Assembly (NCBI GenBank): GCA_023515745.1
Contig: JALECJ010000004.1
Span: 1,178,001-1,242,000, forward strand
Origin: Amoeboaphelidium protococcarum
Taxonomy: Eukaryota > Aphelidiomycota > Aphelidea
Direction of reading: 5' to 3'
Length of the DNA: 64,000 nt
This document shows, piece after piece, positions 48,636-60,483 of this stretch (its first letter is position 1; every line of letters begins with the position of its first letter). The notes beneath the pieces were generated by a model that saw only the letters and a program-made list of their open reading frames with translations, was not told where the DNA came from and searched no databases. Both the position numbers and the translations under genes were made by a program.

Positions 48636-51185
48636 TCAAATCATTTACTTGCTAGTCTTTCTACCGTCCATTTTAGAACTGGACGAGCGTCTAAGATACT
48701 CTTGACTTAGCGTACTATTGCCAGATTAAAGAGCCTTTTTAAGTCCTCCCCATGCAGATGAAGATTCGGCGGAAGATTTCGATGCTGCAGCCGCAGATGA
48801 TGATGGTGGAGGTGGATGGTTGCCAAATGATGCCTAGCTCGGCGCCCTGGCCAATTACTACTACCGTCCAAGTGTCAACTCTTTGGCAACTTGAGGTGCG
48901 TACGTCTCTATTAAATCTCCCAGCAGAGTCTTTCTAGTCCTGATCATCTTCTATGAAAACTCTGGAGCCTGATAGGCTGCATTCTACTCATTTATCAGTT
49001 TACAGATCAACAGAATGGCGAAAGCATCCGATTTAGCAAAAGAGTGACTTTGCAGATGAGGAGATACAATAGGCACGTCCTTCTTCATGGCAAACTGCAA
49101 ATTATAACCAATAACTTCGCTCGGACTTGAGTCTGCATTAGAGTAACTACTGCTCTATGCCAAGATTGGCCGCACTACCGCAAACACCTAACAGTATTGG
49201 CTTGATATAGTGTCTGCAGAGAAAGGCGTATCTCCATCAATGAATATAATCAGACACATATCATTTCCAATGTGCCGCTTACGTGCCAATTACTATGATC
49301 GTATGGTCATACGCCGTCCTTCTACCCCTTGAGAGTTGCTAAATTCATCTTCATCAGACGGGAGAAGGGTGGATACATGGAACATGACCTGTATGCCTTT
49401 CCACTACCGTACAATACTTTCTATTCCTGTGGTGTTATTCTTAACATCAAGTCCACCTCTAAATCCCTGGTATCCCTACAACTTTACTCGATCACCCAGA
49501 ATGCTGAGGAATTCATCAAAGTGAACGGAGCCGGTTCGATTACCAAACATCTCCTCCTCAGTGGTTTGGCCTTAGTACGCAAATAGGACTCCAAACTTAT
49601 AATTCGGCTCCTTCTCATCTTACTCTATTCTGGCAAGGCGAGACATTGCATTCTGGTACTCCTGAGAGTCAACTGCTGGATCGAGCTTGTGCATCAGAAT
49701 TCGTGAAAAGTCCAGTTCAACCTTCTACTAGTCAGTCTTGGTACGCTACATCAGTTCAAACTACTTCAAGGCGACATTCATAATCATCTCCGGCCTCTGC
49801 ACTTTATCATTCGATGGAAGATTAAACGTCGCCAGGAAACGTCCATGACTAGTTAACAGCAACGCTTCAAAAGTGTCCAAACCATTCTTACTCACACCGC
49901 TTTTTATAGTCAACAGGGCTGCGGGCTCGTGCTCAGACAACATACCCACGGCCAGAGTGCAATCCTTGCCCATAAATTTGTCCCGAAGTGGAGATTCCAT
50001 ATTTCTGGTATGCTCTCGAGGTTCATCATCGTGAATGTACGTGGATAGATCTATAATTTCATGTCCACCAGGACTAGTCTCCACTTTGTATCCATCACAG
50101 AGGAGCACTGAAGGCTTCTGCTGTATGAGCTCATTCAAATCTTTAGCAATCAACTTGTCCTACTTGATGGACGTCAACGTCTCCTGGTGTCGGATAACTG
50201 CAGATACAACAACTTTCTGAATCGCTTTAACACTGGTCTCGATTCGCTTAATTGTAGTCAATGGTATGACGGCATCCACCATTTCAGACACTGATGGTTG
50301 ACTCTACCGACTCTTGGTCTACCGTCTGCCTTTAGTGCCATACTCGGATTCTTGAGGACCAGTAGATGAATTCTATCCACTGACTGATGCGTTACTAGAA
50401 GACAAGGTGGAATTGGCACCATTTACATTATTGGCTACACTGCTTGAATTATAAGCACTATTAATCACTTGCTATAGGACAGATTAGACGCGGATAACCT
50501 CCCGCTAAATGTCGCGCAGCGAATCAACCAGAATGGTGTTCAACTAATTGACTGGATCTGTCTGAGTGGCAGATGCAGGATTTACACTAACACCATTGGA
50601 CTATCTTTAGAAGTGAGAAGACGAGCTCCGGTGCAGCTAATCCAGCTCTAACTTGGATAGATTATTATTGTTGGCAAGAACAGCTTAATGGAAATCTTGG
50701 ATGTTGTCCAACAGCTGGCCAACCTACATCGCACTAGAAGCAGGACCTAATTTAGAGCTAGCGCCACTCTTACCAATTTCATAATCCTCATTAATAGTTG
50801 TCTTCTAATTGGTAGTAATACTGAGCGATTAACTATCGCTAATGTCATTTGGGATACCATTTACAGCCTAATCGGCGCATGACCCATGAGATGACGATGA
50901 TGACTATAATATGTCTCTCTGGTCGGCCAAAGGAGAATCGAGTATTTTAATCTCGCCGGGAGCCTATACATCGGCAGTGTAATCCATCTTAAGGTCATCA
51001 GAGTAACAAGGTGTATTACCAACAGATTTCAATTGTTTCAACCCACTTATACTTCCAGCAGAGCTTCCTTCATTAGCTTCTACAATCTTGTGCAGATGAT
51101 CGCTCTCAACAATTCTTGTACCGGGCATTTAAGTATCAGGTATATCGCTATTATCGCTACTCACTAGTAAAGTCTAATACTCCAT
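48636..51185 (-). CDS. Rap-GAP domain protein
   Basis: 849 residues, ATG 51185 to TGA 48636-48638, no intron needed. The first 300 residues are Ser/Asn/Gln-rich and disordered. The Rap/Ran-GAP domain lies at about 530-770: YKFGVLFAYQGQTTEEEMF, then FDEFLSILGDRVKL, and KRHIGNDMCLIIFIDGD with the catalytic Asn thumb at Asn641, then FSADTISSQ. The C-terminus is Ser/Pro-rich. Such proteins stimulate GTP hydrolysis on Rap or Rheb-like GTPases (Rap1GAP, tuberin). No PDZ, GoLoco or tuberin domain was recognised, so the target is unknown. Confidence 0.88.
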
Positions 51186-51483
51186 TGTGTAGCTCTGATT
51201 ATTATTAGATCTAAAGTGAAGCTTATAAATAAAGTTGATTTTCACAGTAAACAAGATGAAGATGAAGTGAGCGATAGAGACAGTTGTTGTTGAAACATCA
51301 AAATCTTCCCTTAAAAATAGATTCCGAACAAACAATCAACAATCTGCACTAATATCCGCCTACTATTAAAAGTCATTCCACAGTGTAGAGCTTTGCATAG
51401 ACGCTCTCAAAAAAAATTTATATTAGTGGATACGAGAATAGGGTACAGAGTGTGAAAGTAAAGGGAATACATCGAAAAAATAA

Positions 51484-52723
51484 TCACTTTAATCTCCCAG
51501 AGCGCTCTTCCTGATCTGCAATATCGCCGGGCATAAACCGCGCTGGCTTGAATCCGCATGGAAACTCGGGATCAGCAAGCAATGCATTAGGAATTGTATC
51601 ATTCTTACCGCCAATGGACGTATATCTACAAATTAACATCATGCACAAATAGTCTTGAAATAAAACAATACATTACCCTCTGTCATAAAGGTTGCAGTAT
51701 GGAACATTGAGCGCGTCGATGAACTACCAAATTTCTGTAAACGACCAGTCCAAGATCGGATTAACGCGCATCACCAATGGCCATCCATTATTAGAGTCGG
51801 TCGGACTAAATGCCTATAGATGCTCTACAATTCTAATTCACCTTTCTAATTACATATTGATATAAGGTGATCACATTCATAAAATAGATACTTACAGCAG
51901 TGAGGATCAGTACGTCGGGTGCCCATAAAGATGGCCCTGGATTATGGTGATGGACTACTACAATATTCACTCCATTATTATAAGAACGCCTGTAGCCCAC
52001 TCTTTATCGACCCGTTATATTCAAATAGACGAAGCCCATAGCTACAATTAAAATACAAGTAGATTATACAGTGATACAAAACCAGAATCGTATAGATACT
52101 TCTTACCTTCGTGATGCTTAGTGAACAAATTTCTCAACTTCTTCGAATGGATATTGAGATCGGATATAGAGAGCATTGATTAAACCAGATCCATAATACG
52201 GCTCACGATTTTCAATTGGTGTCGCATTCTCAACATTGGTAAAATGAATAGCGCAACCTATTTAAAGCAATCGCAGAAGAACTGTACAATCTTTACCACC
52301 ATTATAACTTATAGATAGATTATCAAAGCCGTATTATCGGAAAGCGTCCGCAATAACAGACAGTGAGTGCTCAACTTTACGTCGAAGTACAGGAGAAAGT
52401 CGATGGGATATAGCATCAGTCTACTGCGCCAGCCACTTCTCTCTTGACACTCTATTATGTATTAAATCATTCCTCTCATCATGCTTCAATTTAATCAGGT
52501 ATTCCATATTTAAAGATGAATCGGATAGTACGTGATTGATCAAATCATTATACAAAATCGTTGCAGTTCCACTCAGATCATGACCGATAACAATCGATAG
52601 TGGTCCATCATCAGAATCTTATTCCAATCGATAATAACCATTGAGTTGAGCACAAATATCCCCAATCTTTGACTTTAGAGACGCGTCAAGCTCTACATCC
52701 ACAAGTAATCTATATTCGGGCAT
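51484..52723 (-). CDS. FLAD1: FAD synthase (FMN adenylyltransferase)
   Basis: Four exons, ATG 52723 to TGA 51484-51486: exons 52723-52107, 52041-51896, 51834-51677 and 51625-51484. Introns are 65, 61 and 51 nt, all GT-AG with GTAAG or GTAAT donors. The spliced protein of about 354 residues has the PAPS-reductase-like FAD synthase motifs SISYNGGKDCTVLLRLL, ALYIRSQYPFEEVEKF, AIFMGTRRTDPHC, SPTDSNNGWPLVMRVNP and YDRGYTSIGGKNDTIPN. It makes FAD from FMN and ATP. It lacks the molybdopterin-like N-terminal domain of the human enzyme and instead has about 110 unrelated residues. The exact fit of the motifs across junctions confirms the introns and TAR=Gln. Confidence 0.95.
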
Positions 52724-53133
52724 CGCCGTAATGTAGGATATTCCGCGTTCGGATAAGAATTGTAAATTAAAGTACAGTAAGTAGAGGCAAGCTTCGATTT
52801 AAAGCTTTTAAAACACGGCAATAAAACTTAGTGCGGGGCATTTTCTTAACTTAGATAAAAAATACAACATTTCTATGAGAGAAAGTATGTTAGATTAGAG
52901 GAAGGCAATATCGTATTGTAAGGAAGAAAATTCACTGCTGTTATGTACAGTATGCCAAAACTAATATCCTTGTTTCACGCGTTGGTCTCAAGAGTAAGTG
53001 GACCGCTTGCATTGTAATAAGTCACAATCGCATCAATTCTAATTCTTTTTTATTCATCAACCATCATTCAAAATATATATTCTTCATCGTCTTCAATTCA
53101 TTAATACTTTCAACAACTTCGTTCAATAGCAGA
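52724..53133. other. Intergenic region
   Basis: Contains the FAD synthase promoter side and the 3' end of the LPMO-like gene. AT-rich, no gene seen. Confidence 0.4.
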
Positions 53134-54249
53134 TCAATTCACAAACTGGCAAAGGCGTTTGAGGATAGAGCACAGATTAGAACTTCCCAACGATCCGGTG
53201 CACAAGTTGTCAACACATTGACACAATTTTTACTCGAGCGATTTCTCAGCATTGACTGGCTGAGGTGATGGCGCATTTGCAGAAGCTTCCGAATTGGCTT
53301 GAGTTTGCTGTAGAGGGACAACGGCTTCAGATGGGGATGGAGTAGAAGGAGTGGGTGCAACAACATCGTGAGGGTGATTGTGGCCTTCATGTCCAGGTGG
53401 AACGGCTTGAGACAATGGTGGCGCTGGAGAAGCGCTGTTATTGCTGCTGGATGCAGCAACAGGAGGAGGTGCTGAAGAAGTCACTGAATTGGCAACTTCA
53501 ACTTAAGATAGTCCTAACAGAGCTCTCGGATCCTAAGTGTCACTACTATTAGACGCGACGACATTTAAGCCACGGCTACCGACTTGAACTTCAAAACAGT
53601 CAATGTACTGCTGAGCATCATTGAGCGTCCAAGCGAACATGCAAGATCTTATTTCGCCTTGCTACCATGTGGATGGGACCTGGACTTGGCCTGTGCATTT
53701 GGCCCAACTCACGTCAGAGCCATTGCAATTATCGTAAGGTGTGGTGGCAATTAGCTCCATACCGCCAGTCGCGTTGTTGGACGCGCCAAGAGTTGTTGTA
53801 GCTGCTGATGAAGTGAGAGACTGATCACCAGGAGTGCCAGAGAAGATGGCCTATTCATCAACTTTACCACTGGCAGATGATGAAGCATCAGTAGAGCAAT
53901 ATATCCACACATCAGAATGCTTTTGTTGCAAATGGCCGCGCGGAGGCCACTAAACCACAACTGTAGATCCTGGCATCCACTTGGCCATGGGGTACTTTGT
54001 AGTGTACATTTACCTAGAATCAGCAGGCGCGGTGGGACAGCGAATAGCTCCAGCGGCCACGATAAAGTTTCTGTCCTTGGACTCATCACTACCTTCATAG
54101 CCTTGTTTATAATAAGAGTAATAGCGCGGATAGCCAGTGCATTGACCAGGACCTTTGGCGTCAGTACACTCCAAGTGAGAGTGGCCTGAAACAAAGTTCA
54201 GTAGTGGAAGAGCAACTGCAGAGACACGTAGAATTTTAGTCATGGGCAT
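53134..54249 (-). CDS. Secreted LPMO-like (copper monooxygenase-type) protein
   Basis: 371 residues, ATG 54249 to TGA 53134-53136. A signal peptide (ILRVSAVALPLLNFVSG) would be cut before His23, leaving an N-terminal His as in lytic polysaccharide monooxygenases. The mature part begins HSHLECTDAKGPGQCTGYPR, then YPMAKWMPGSTVVVQWPPRG with a second His (His106), SDVWIYCS, and a C-terminal core strand FAWTLNDAQQYIDCFEV. This layout resembles fungal and protist LPMO-like families; I cannot assign an AA class. A Pro/Ser/Ala-rich linker containing the His-rich GHEGHNHPHD follows, then a Cys-rich tail (CQCVDNLC). If active it would oxidise polysaccharides; a copper-binding role without catalysis is the alternative. 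Confidence 0.7.
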
Positions 54250-54525
54250 TTTCTTAATGAAGAATTTTAATAAGACCAGATGATAGTAATGAAGAGAAAA
54301 AAGAGCAAGTAGATGTACTAATGGTAGTGATATCAGATCAGATGGAACTTCAATTATCTGATTGCTAGATATTCTCTTGATTCAAAGCAGCCGATTTACA
54401 TTGGACGAATGCATAATAGAAAATCGGATTGGCAAACTCTGAACAACATACACCAAACGTAATTTTATAAAAGTATTATAGAAATGTAATGTGAAGGACT
54501 TTATAATAATCTTATAGTAGAAAGT

Positions 54526-55419
54526 TCACAATTTCAAACGCGTCGAGTACTTATCGAGAGCTTGTCTGGACGATGATACAGCTTTACCGTCAGTATCAGC
54601 AGCATTACTAAATGAGCCCAAGAAATCATCCTTGAGGAGTGTCTGTTAGCCACCTTATTAAGATCTATCTTCTCCGACCATTTCTTCTGATGCATTACCG
54701 ACGCCTACAGATTGAATATTTTCCACCTTTTCCATAGATTTAGGACTTCTGAAGCTATTAACTTTATCCTCTATATACGCTTCCAAGTCACTTATTCCAC
54801 AGTATTTATACATTTCCTTATTACGCATTACTAAATGACGCCAATGCTGCAACAACAACGTTAAGTCTTCAATAAACAGCCGAGTATTTACTTAATCACC
54901 CAGCTCCTTGGGCACACTCAGAGATTTCACTGGAAATTTGACGCGATCATAGACATTCAGATCTTTACAGACTTTAGTTATTAACTGATACATTGTCTAT
55001 CTCTACGTGATAAGCTTTTAATTCTTCCCCTTCAACCTTTTCGACTGCTCATCATCATCACCATCATCCTCATTATCTTTATATTACATCGAGTCATTGC
55101 GATAAAGTGACATGTACTTGAAAGTCTTTGGGTAAAATAAAATGTACATCAGATCATCAAGAGTATTCTAAGCCTCCGCACTAGCAACATCCTCCTTCAG
55201 GCATTTCATATACTTTCGCTAAGCTTTGCGCATCTCAAAGAATCTCACACGCTAATAACGCGTCTAATACTTTTTGATAACCTGCAACTCGGTCTCTTGT
55301 TCCATATCAAAGAGGAGGACTTTCAGTTTCCTCTGCTATTCCTATCTAGTAGCAGGATCGGTATTTTCTCGATTAATCAATCGGTGGGTATCACGTATAG
55401 ACTTTTTGATCTTGTTCAT
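54526..55419 (-). CDS. EFG1: EFG1, rRNA-processing protein
   Basis: 297 residues, ATG 55419 to TGA 54526-54528. It begins MNKIKKSIRDTHRLINRE, the EFG1 N-terminal helix, then QTRYQRVRFFEMRKAQRKYM and LMYILFYPKTFKYMSLY, the diagnostic blocks. EFG1 is a nucleolar protein of 40S maturation. A later Met (55305) is possible, but the conserved first block favours 55419. The C-terminal half is Asp-rich then Ser/Lys-rich. It is head-to-head with the histidine kinase frame, with almost no spacer. Confidence 0.88.
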
Positions 55420-56747
55420 TTCGTTTTGATCTATTTGCACAACTCAATTATGGATCTGTGTGTGAGCGAAGGAAGATTCTATCTCGTGTTAAAAGGCCAA
55501 TCTAAAAAGGTCCGCCCGAATCGAGCGAGACGCGACCAGCCAAGCAAAGGCATTCTTCCATTCTAGTGCCTATAAAAGAGCAAGTGCGGGCGAAGAATAT
55601 CTCTCTAAGCGTTTGCATATCTGATGCCATTCCGGATTATTTAGAGACTGACTCCACTAGATTTTAGTAAATTATATCTAATCTTCTATCTAATGCTTAT
55701 AAATTCACTGCTCCTGGTGGTAAGATTACTTGCTAAATGTATTGTCTCACTCCGTCAAAGTAGTACGATCAAAAATTGCCTGCTGATGCTTTCAGAGATC
55801 TGCACATCAAAGTGATTGATACGGGTATTGGAATGTCTCAAGAAACGTTGGATAATCTCTTTGTGCCGTATGTGCAAGCATCCGTGTCCACCTCGCGAGA
55901 ATATGGCGGTAGTGGGTTGGGAATGTCTATAATTAAACAGATCATTGATCTAATGAACGGAAGTATATCTATTTCCAGCGAAGAAGGAGTTGGGTCGTGT
56001 TTTAGCGTTGTTATTCCTCTAAAAATAGCCAGCCCACCACCTTCACTTGACACGTTACACAACAAGATGTCTACAATCAATATGTAGGATTTATGTATGA
56101 GTCCAATACCTTCTGCTTAAGAGATTGAGTTGAAGCCTCTGCAAAAATTAAAGACTGAGATTCCTACAAGTCCATTGCCTTAGGTATAGTCGTCTGATCT
56201 CATGGTGACCAACTCTAATAAAGTTGACACTACACCTGTCTTATAGCCGCGCAGTAGCTCAACATTAACACCGGCTTAATCTGCGAATGTGTTATCTCAG
56301 GACTAAGTGTAGCCGGACTAAAAGTAAAAGGTGAAATTGGTCGTGGTTGATGATTCATTGATAAACCGCAAGATTATGGTGAGAATGTTGAACTCATTAG
56401 GATTTAGGAATATAGATTAGTATGAGAATGGCCTAGAGGTTTGTAATGCTCTCGAAAAAGATTCAGATGTAGCCTTAGTCTTTATGGATCTACTGATGCC
56501 TGTCATGGATGGATCTGAAGCTGTTCTGCGAATACGTAATAATCTTCATCTGGATAAGTAGAAGCTACCTGTTGTAGCGGTGACTGGAAACTTCATTGCC
56601 TCATCTTAGACTAATGGTAATGGAGATGGCGTCGCGGATGATGGCAGTCAAGTTGATTAGGGATTAAAAGAGTTCAATTTGATAGTTGGCAAGCCTTTCG
56701 TCAAGGCTGATTGTGTTAAAGTAATGGAGAAGTTTAATCTGCTTTGA
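55410..56747 (+). CDS. Hybrid histidine kinase, 5'-incomplete (HATPase + receiver)
   Basis: The frame is open from 55410 to TGA 56745-56747 but lacks a usable ATG before the kinase motifs; the first in-frame ATG (about 55738) lies after the N box. Visible parts: IPDYLETDSTRFQQIISNLL then SNAYKFTAPGGKI (N box), VIDTGIGMS (G1), EYGGSGLGMSIIKQI (G2), and a receiver domain VVVDDSLINRKIM, VFMDLLMPVMDG (phosphoacceptor Asp at 56487-56489), VTGN and GKPF. The phosphorylated-His helix and any sensor are missing: the EFG1 start lies where they should be. Either an upstream exon exists, or this is a truncated gene. TATAAAAG at 55573-55580 could serve a short transcript. Phosphorelay role inferred. Confidence 0.78.
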
Positions 56748-57043
56748 CCCATACGCGTTAATTGGGCTCTTCTTTACCATGAATATGCTTGCCTCACACG
56801 ATAAAAGAATAAATGCATTTTGTTTAGGTACATCTATAATAAATATATTTCCATCTTTGATTCTATTATTATCGTTGATGATGCTTATGTCAGCAATCTC
56901 TTCTACTCGCTTCGATGACCCTTCTTACGTCAATCATAGTTATTGCGCTTGCTGTTGCGATATCCTTTTATCTCAACTAATCTTAAAGAGATATTCTTTC
57001 ATATTTTAGTAACAGTTACAATAATCAGCAATAATTCAAAGCG

Positions 57044-57996
57044 ATGACATCAAGAAAAGTACTAAAGGCTATATTGAGCCGTGAGCAGGGTGAAGGTGTT
57101 GGCGCCAAGGTTCGTCGATCTATTGGACGCCCAGAGTTGCGTAACTTTGATCCCTTCCTGATGCTGGATGAATTCTCAGTTGGTCCACCAAGTGGTTTTC
57201 CAGACCATCCACATCGTAAGTTGTTCTTACTTAGCAATTTTTAATTAATCATCATATATTTACACGTCTTTATATGTATGTAGGTGGATTTGAAACAGTC
57301 ACGTATTTGCTGAGTGGTCGATTCGCGCACGAGGACTTTGCCGGGCATAAGGGTGAAATTGGTCCTGGTGATTTGTAATGGATGACAGCTGGCAGAGGTA
57401 TTGTGCATGCTGAGATGCCATTGCAACCGTCTCATGGCCTCCAATTGTGGGTCAACCTGCCCAAGGTTGAGAAGATGTGTGAGCCGCGTTATCAAGAACT
57501 GAAAGCTAAGCAGATTCCATCAGCATTTCCGTTTGGCGCCGATGGTAAAGTGGAAATCAAAGTGATAGCAGGCGAAAGTTTCGGGGTCAATAGCCCAGTG
57601 TATACAAAGACTCCTGTGTACTATTTGGATGTTCAGGTTAAGGATGGAGCCGCTGAATCGTTTGTGTAGCAACTACCGCCAGGATGGAATTCATTCATTT
57701 ACACGCTGACTGGTAAAATCAAAGTTGGTGAGAATGAGACTGTATGCGAACCTCATAACACCGTGGTACTCAGTAATGAGGAAGGCCAGACTTGCGTCAA
57801 ATTCACTCCGACAGGCGAAGCAGCCCATTTCGTAGTCATTGCTGGCAAACCTCTGAATGAGCCCGTAGTTCAGCATGGTCCATTCGTGATGACTACTCAA
57901 CAGGAGATTCAAGAGACGTTTGTTGATTATCAGTACGGGCGTAATGGGTTTGAACGCGCACCTTCCTTCAAAAGTTCCATATCAAAGTCACACTGA
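57044..57996 (+). CDS. PIR: Pirin
   Basis: Two exons, 57044-57215 and 57284-57996, with a 68-nt GT-AG intron (GTAAGT...TGTAG) between HPH and RGFET; 294 residues. Cupin motifs are complete: FPDHPHRGFETVTYLLSG (metal His pair) and GDLQWMTAGRGIVHAEMP (His and Glu ligands). The Gln in GDLQWMTAG is written TAA, so this gene alone shows the code change at a conserved position. Pirins are iron-binding cupins; quercetinase and transcription cofactor roles are known, and which applies here is open. Length and order are normal. Confidence 0.96.
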
Positions 57997-58403
57997 TATT
58001 GTTACACAGTGGTAGGTGATTGATCATAAGATGAATATGAATGAAGCATTTAAATTGCATATTGACAAATCTAGCACTTTACTCTTACACATTGTCTTTC
58101 TAAAACGCGCCCTGAACCGTCACCGATGTTTCGCACCGGTAAATATTTCAGCCCATTCATTCATTATACGAAACGGGGTGTCTCTCTCTGACCAGTTCCG
58201 CCGCATCGTGCTGTTGATGTGAAACGGCCGCGGTTTCTCTTTTGTTGAAACAACAACGACCAAAACGTTGTGGCAATTCCCCATTGCTCTTTGTCCTTCC
58301 TTCCTTCCTTCCTCGTATTGAAACTGTTACTTGAATTGTATCTTTCATAACGTTATATCTATCTATAACTACTAATACTTCCTACTATCTTATTAATTAT
58401 TGA
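57997..58403. other. Intergenic region with (TTCC)n run
   Basis: Contains a TCCT tetranucleotide run at about 58294-58312 and pyrimidine-rich DNA before the Lys-rich protein gene. Likely its promoter. No gene. Confidence 0.45.
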
Positions 58404-59449
58404 ATGAGAATGCCTACCAGACGTGGTAAGTATTCTTACAATTTCGTTTTAATATTGATATAGGCTCCCGCAAACGGACTAATGTAGCTAGAGAAGAGGT
58501 TGAGGCTGTTGAGGCCCAGAATGCTGTTGGTCAAGTATCTCCTGCAAAGAAGGGACGTAAAGCCGCTGCTGCTGCTTCCCATGGTTCTTCTCCAGCTGCC
58601 AAGAAGTAGAAGGCAGAGGCTCAGCCACAGTCTCCAGAGAAGAAGCAAAAGAAGACCCCGGCAAAGAAGGATGCTCGTGAAGCTGGAGCTGCTCCAGAGT
58701 ACAAGGAACAGTTTGGTTCAGTCATGAGTGAAATTGATCAGTTTGGCAACAAGATTCAGAGACAGGTACTGGCTGCTCCTGTGCCTGCCATCGTCAAGAA
58801 ACAGGATCCTGTGAAGAGTGCTAAGCGTAAGGCTATTGTCTCGGAAGTTCGCCGTATCAGCAGTGTTGACCTGTTGGATGTGAATGATATGGATGTTGAG
58901 GGTGGTGCTTAGGAGATTCTTAAGCCTCAGGTTGTTAAGCAGAGAGTGAAGGCTGAGAAGAGCAAGAAGAAGGAAGTTGTGAACAAGAAGAAGAAGGCTG
59001 TGGTCGGTGAGATTGACCAGCTTGGTGATGAAGGTGTCAGAAAGTTGCTGCATCCAATCAAGAGCAAGAACAAGGCTGCTGCTCGTGGTAAGGCTGGTAA
59101 GAAGTAGAAAACTGCTACTAAGTCTGTGGCTTAGAAAGTCAAGAAGGTGATTGTTGACACTAAAGAACTGGCAACTCAGACTTTTAATGAATTGACCGAG
59201 ATTGTTAGCCCTTCTGCTCACCACCGACCATCTGCTGTGAAGTCAAAGCTTGACTCGAAGAAATTGAAGAAGCAGGTGGAGGCTGAGATGCTCAAGGCCA
59301 CCACTGTCAGAGAGATCAAGGTGCTGGGTTAAGATGGCATCAAGCAAGTTATTCCTAACCACGTTGAGGTCAAGTACTCGGACGCCATGTAAGTTGATTC
59401 TACACCATCCAAGAAGGCTAAAGGTGGTAAGAAACAGAAGGGAATGTGA
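58404..59449 (+). CDS. Lys/Ala-rich basic protein, probably nuclear
   Basis: Two exons, 58404-58425 and 58464-59449, with a 38-nt intron (GTAAGT...TATAG), the shortest here; 335 residues. The protein is very rich in Lys and Ala (SPAKKGRKAAAAASHG, NKKKKAVVGEIDQ), like linker histones or nucleolar tails, but no globular histone H1 domain is recognised. The motif EIDQ-F/L-G occurs twice (about residues 104 and 199). Lys is nearly always AAG and the gene is GC-richer than its neighbours, as expected for high expression. Chromatin or nucleolar role is inferred from composition only. Confidence 0.8.
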
Positions 59450-59625
59450 ATCGTATGATGTTTAATGGTGTGATTATAGTATGAGATGAATTTATAATGT
59501 GTTGTTATATCGATGATTTAATTATGGTGATTTTTTATGGTGTTTTATTTTGATCTGCTTGATTAAGTAGTTACCATACTCTGACTACTTGCGTCTTACC
59601 AAGTTCGTTCTAATAAGAGTTGAAA

Positions 59626-60483
59626 ATGGCTTTCAATAGGCGAAATATATTTGTGGTGGCTCTTAGTGGCGCCAGTTGCTCTGGAAAGACTACGATTACT
59701 AGGCGGCTTAGAGATTAATTCCTGCATAACAACTCCAGCTCAAGTGATTAAAATATTGAGGTCCATATTGTGCATTAGGATGATTACTATAAGGTTTGAT
59801 TTGATGTTTCGCCTGTTAATATATGAATGCCTTGTGTATAAAGAGTTCAAATGCTGTATATGTAGTCAGAATCAATGATCCCTGCGGTAACTTACGTGGA
59901 CAATAATGGTGTATCTCGTACGGAATAGAATTGGGATTGTATTGGTGCTTTGGATACTCAGAGGATGTTGGCTGACTTGTAGAAGATGATTAAAGATATT
60001 AAATTATAATAAGTGCCAAATAATAGCATCATCGTTAAGAGACACGTTATAATAGTTGAAGGATTTCTGGTGTTGCATCCCAGTTGTCTCCTCTTACCTC
60101 TATTTGATGCCAAGATTCATCTACACGTTCCTCTGGATGTGATGCTTAAACGCCGCACTGGTCGAGAATATGAGATTGTTAACTCTGACGGTCAAGGTAT
60201 TCATTCATTAGTTTATTCAGTGTTTTTAAAATTATATTATTATGGAAATTGTTCAGCTTTAAGTGATGGTGTAGACGCGTTTTGGGCAGATCCAGAAGGG
60301 TATGTGGAGTGCGTCGTATTTCCAGAGTATGAGCGATACATGGCTGAACTATCTCAGTAGTCACAGAATGACCTCTCGATACTCAACACTGAAGACATGG
60401 ACTTGGATCAAGTTTATGAAGCTGTTGTCAAGTCGTCACCAATTAATAAGTATTTAACTTCTGTAGAGAGCATTGATACATGA
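59626..60483 (+). CDS. NMRK: Nicotinamide riboside kinase-like / uridine kinase-like
   Basis: Three exons, 59626-59793, 59866-60196 and 60257-60483; introns 72 and 60 nt. The first intron must be removed (in-frame TGA); the second keeps the frame and is inferred from good GT-AG sites. 241 residues. P-loop GASCSGKTT (about 15-23), VHQDDYYK (the DDFFK site), VIIVEGFLVLHP, LKRRTGREY lid and DPEGYVECVVFPEYERYM (the GYFDxxVWPxY region of NRK1). NRKs phosphorylate nicotinamide riboside in NAD salvage. Uridine kinase is the alternative, but the C-terminal DPxGYxE block favours NRK. Confidence 0.88.

Noticed and set aside
55297-55566. Plus-strand frame upstream of the histidine kinase as its first exon
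   Set aside because: It is mostly antisense to the conserved EFG1 start and lacks H-box or sensor motifs.
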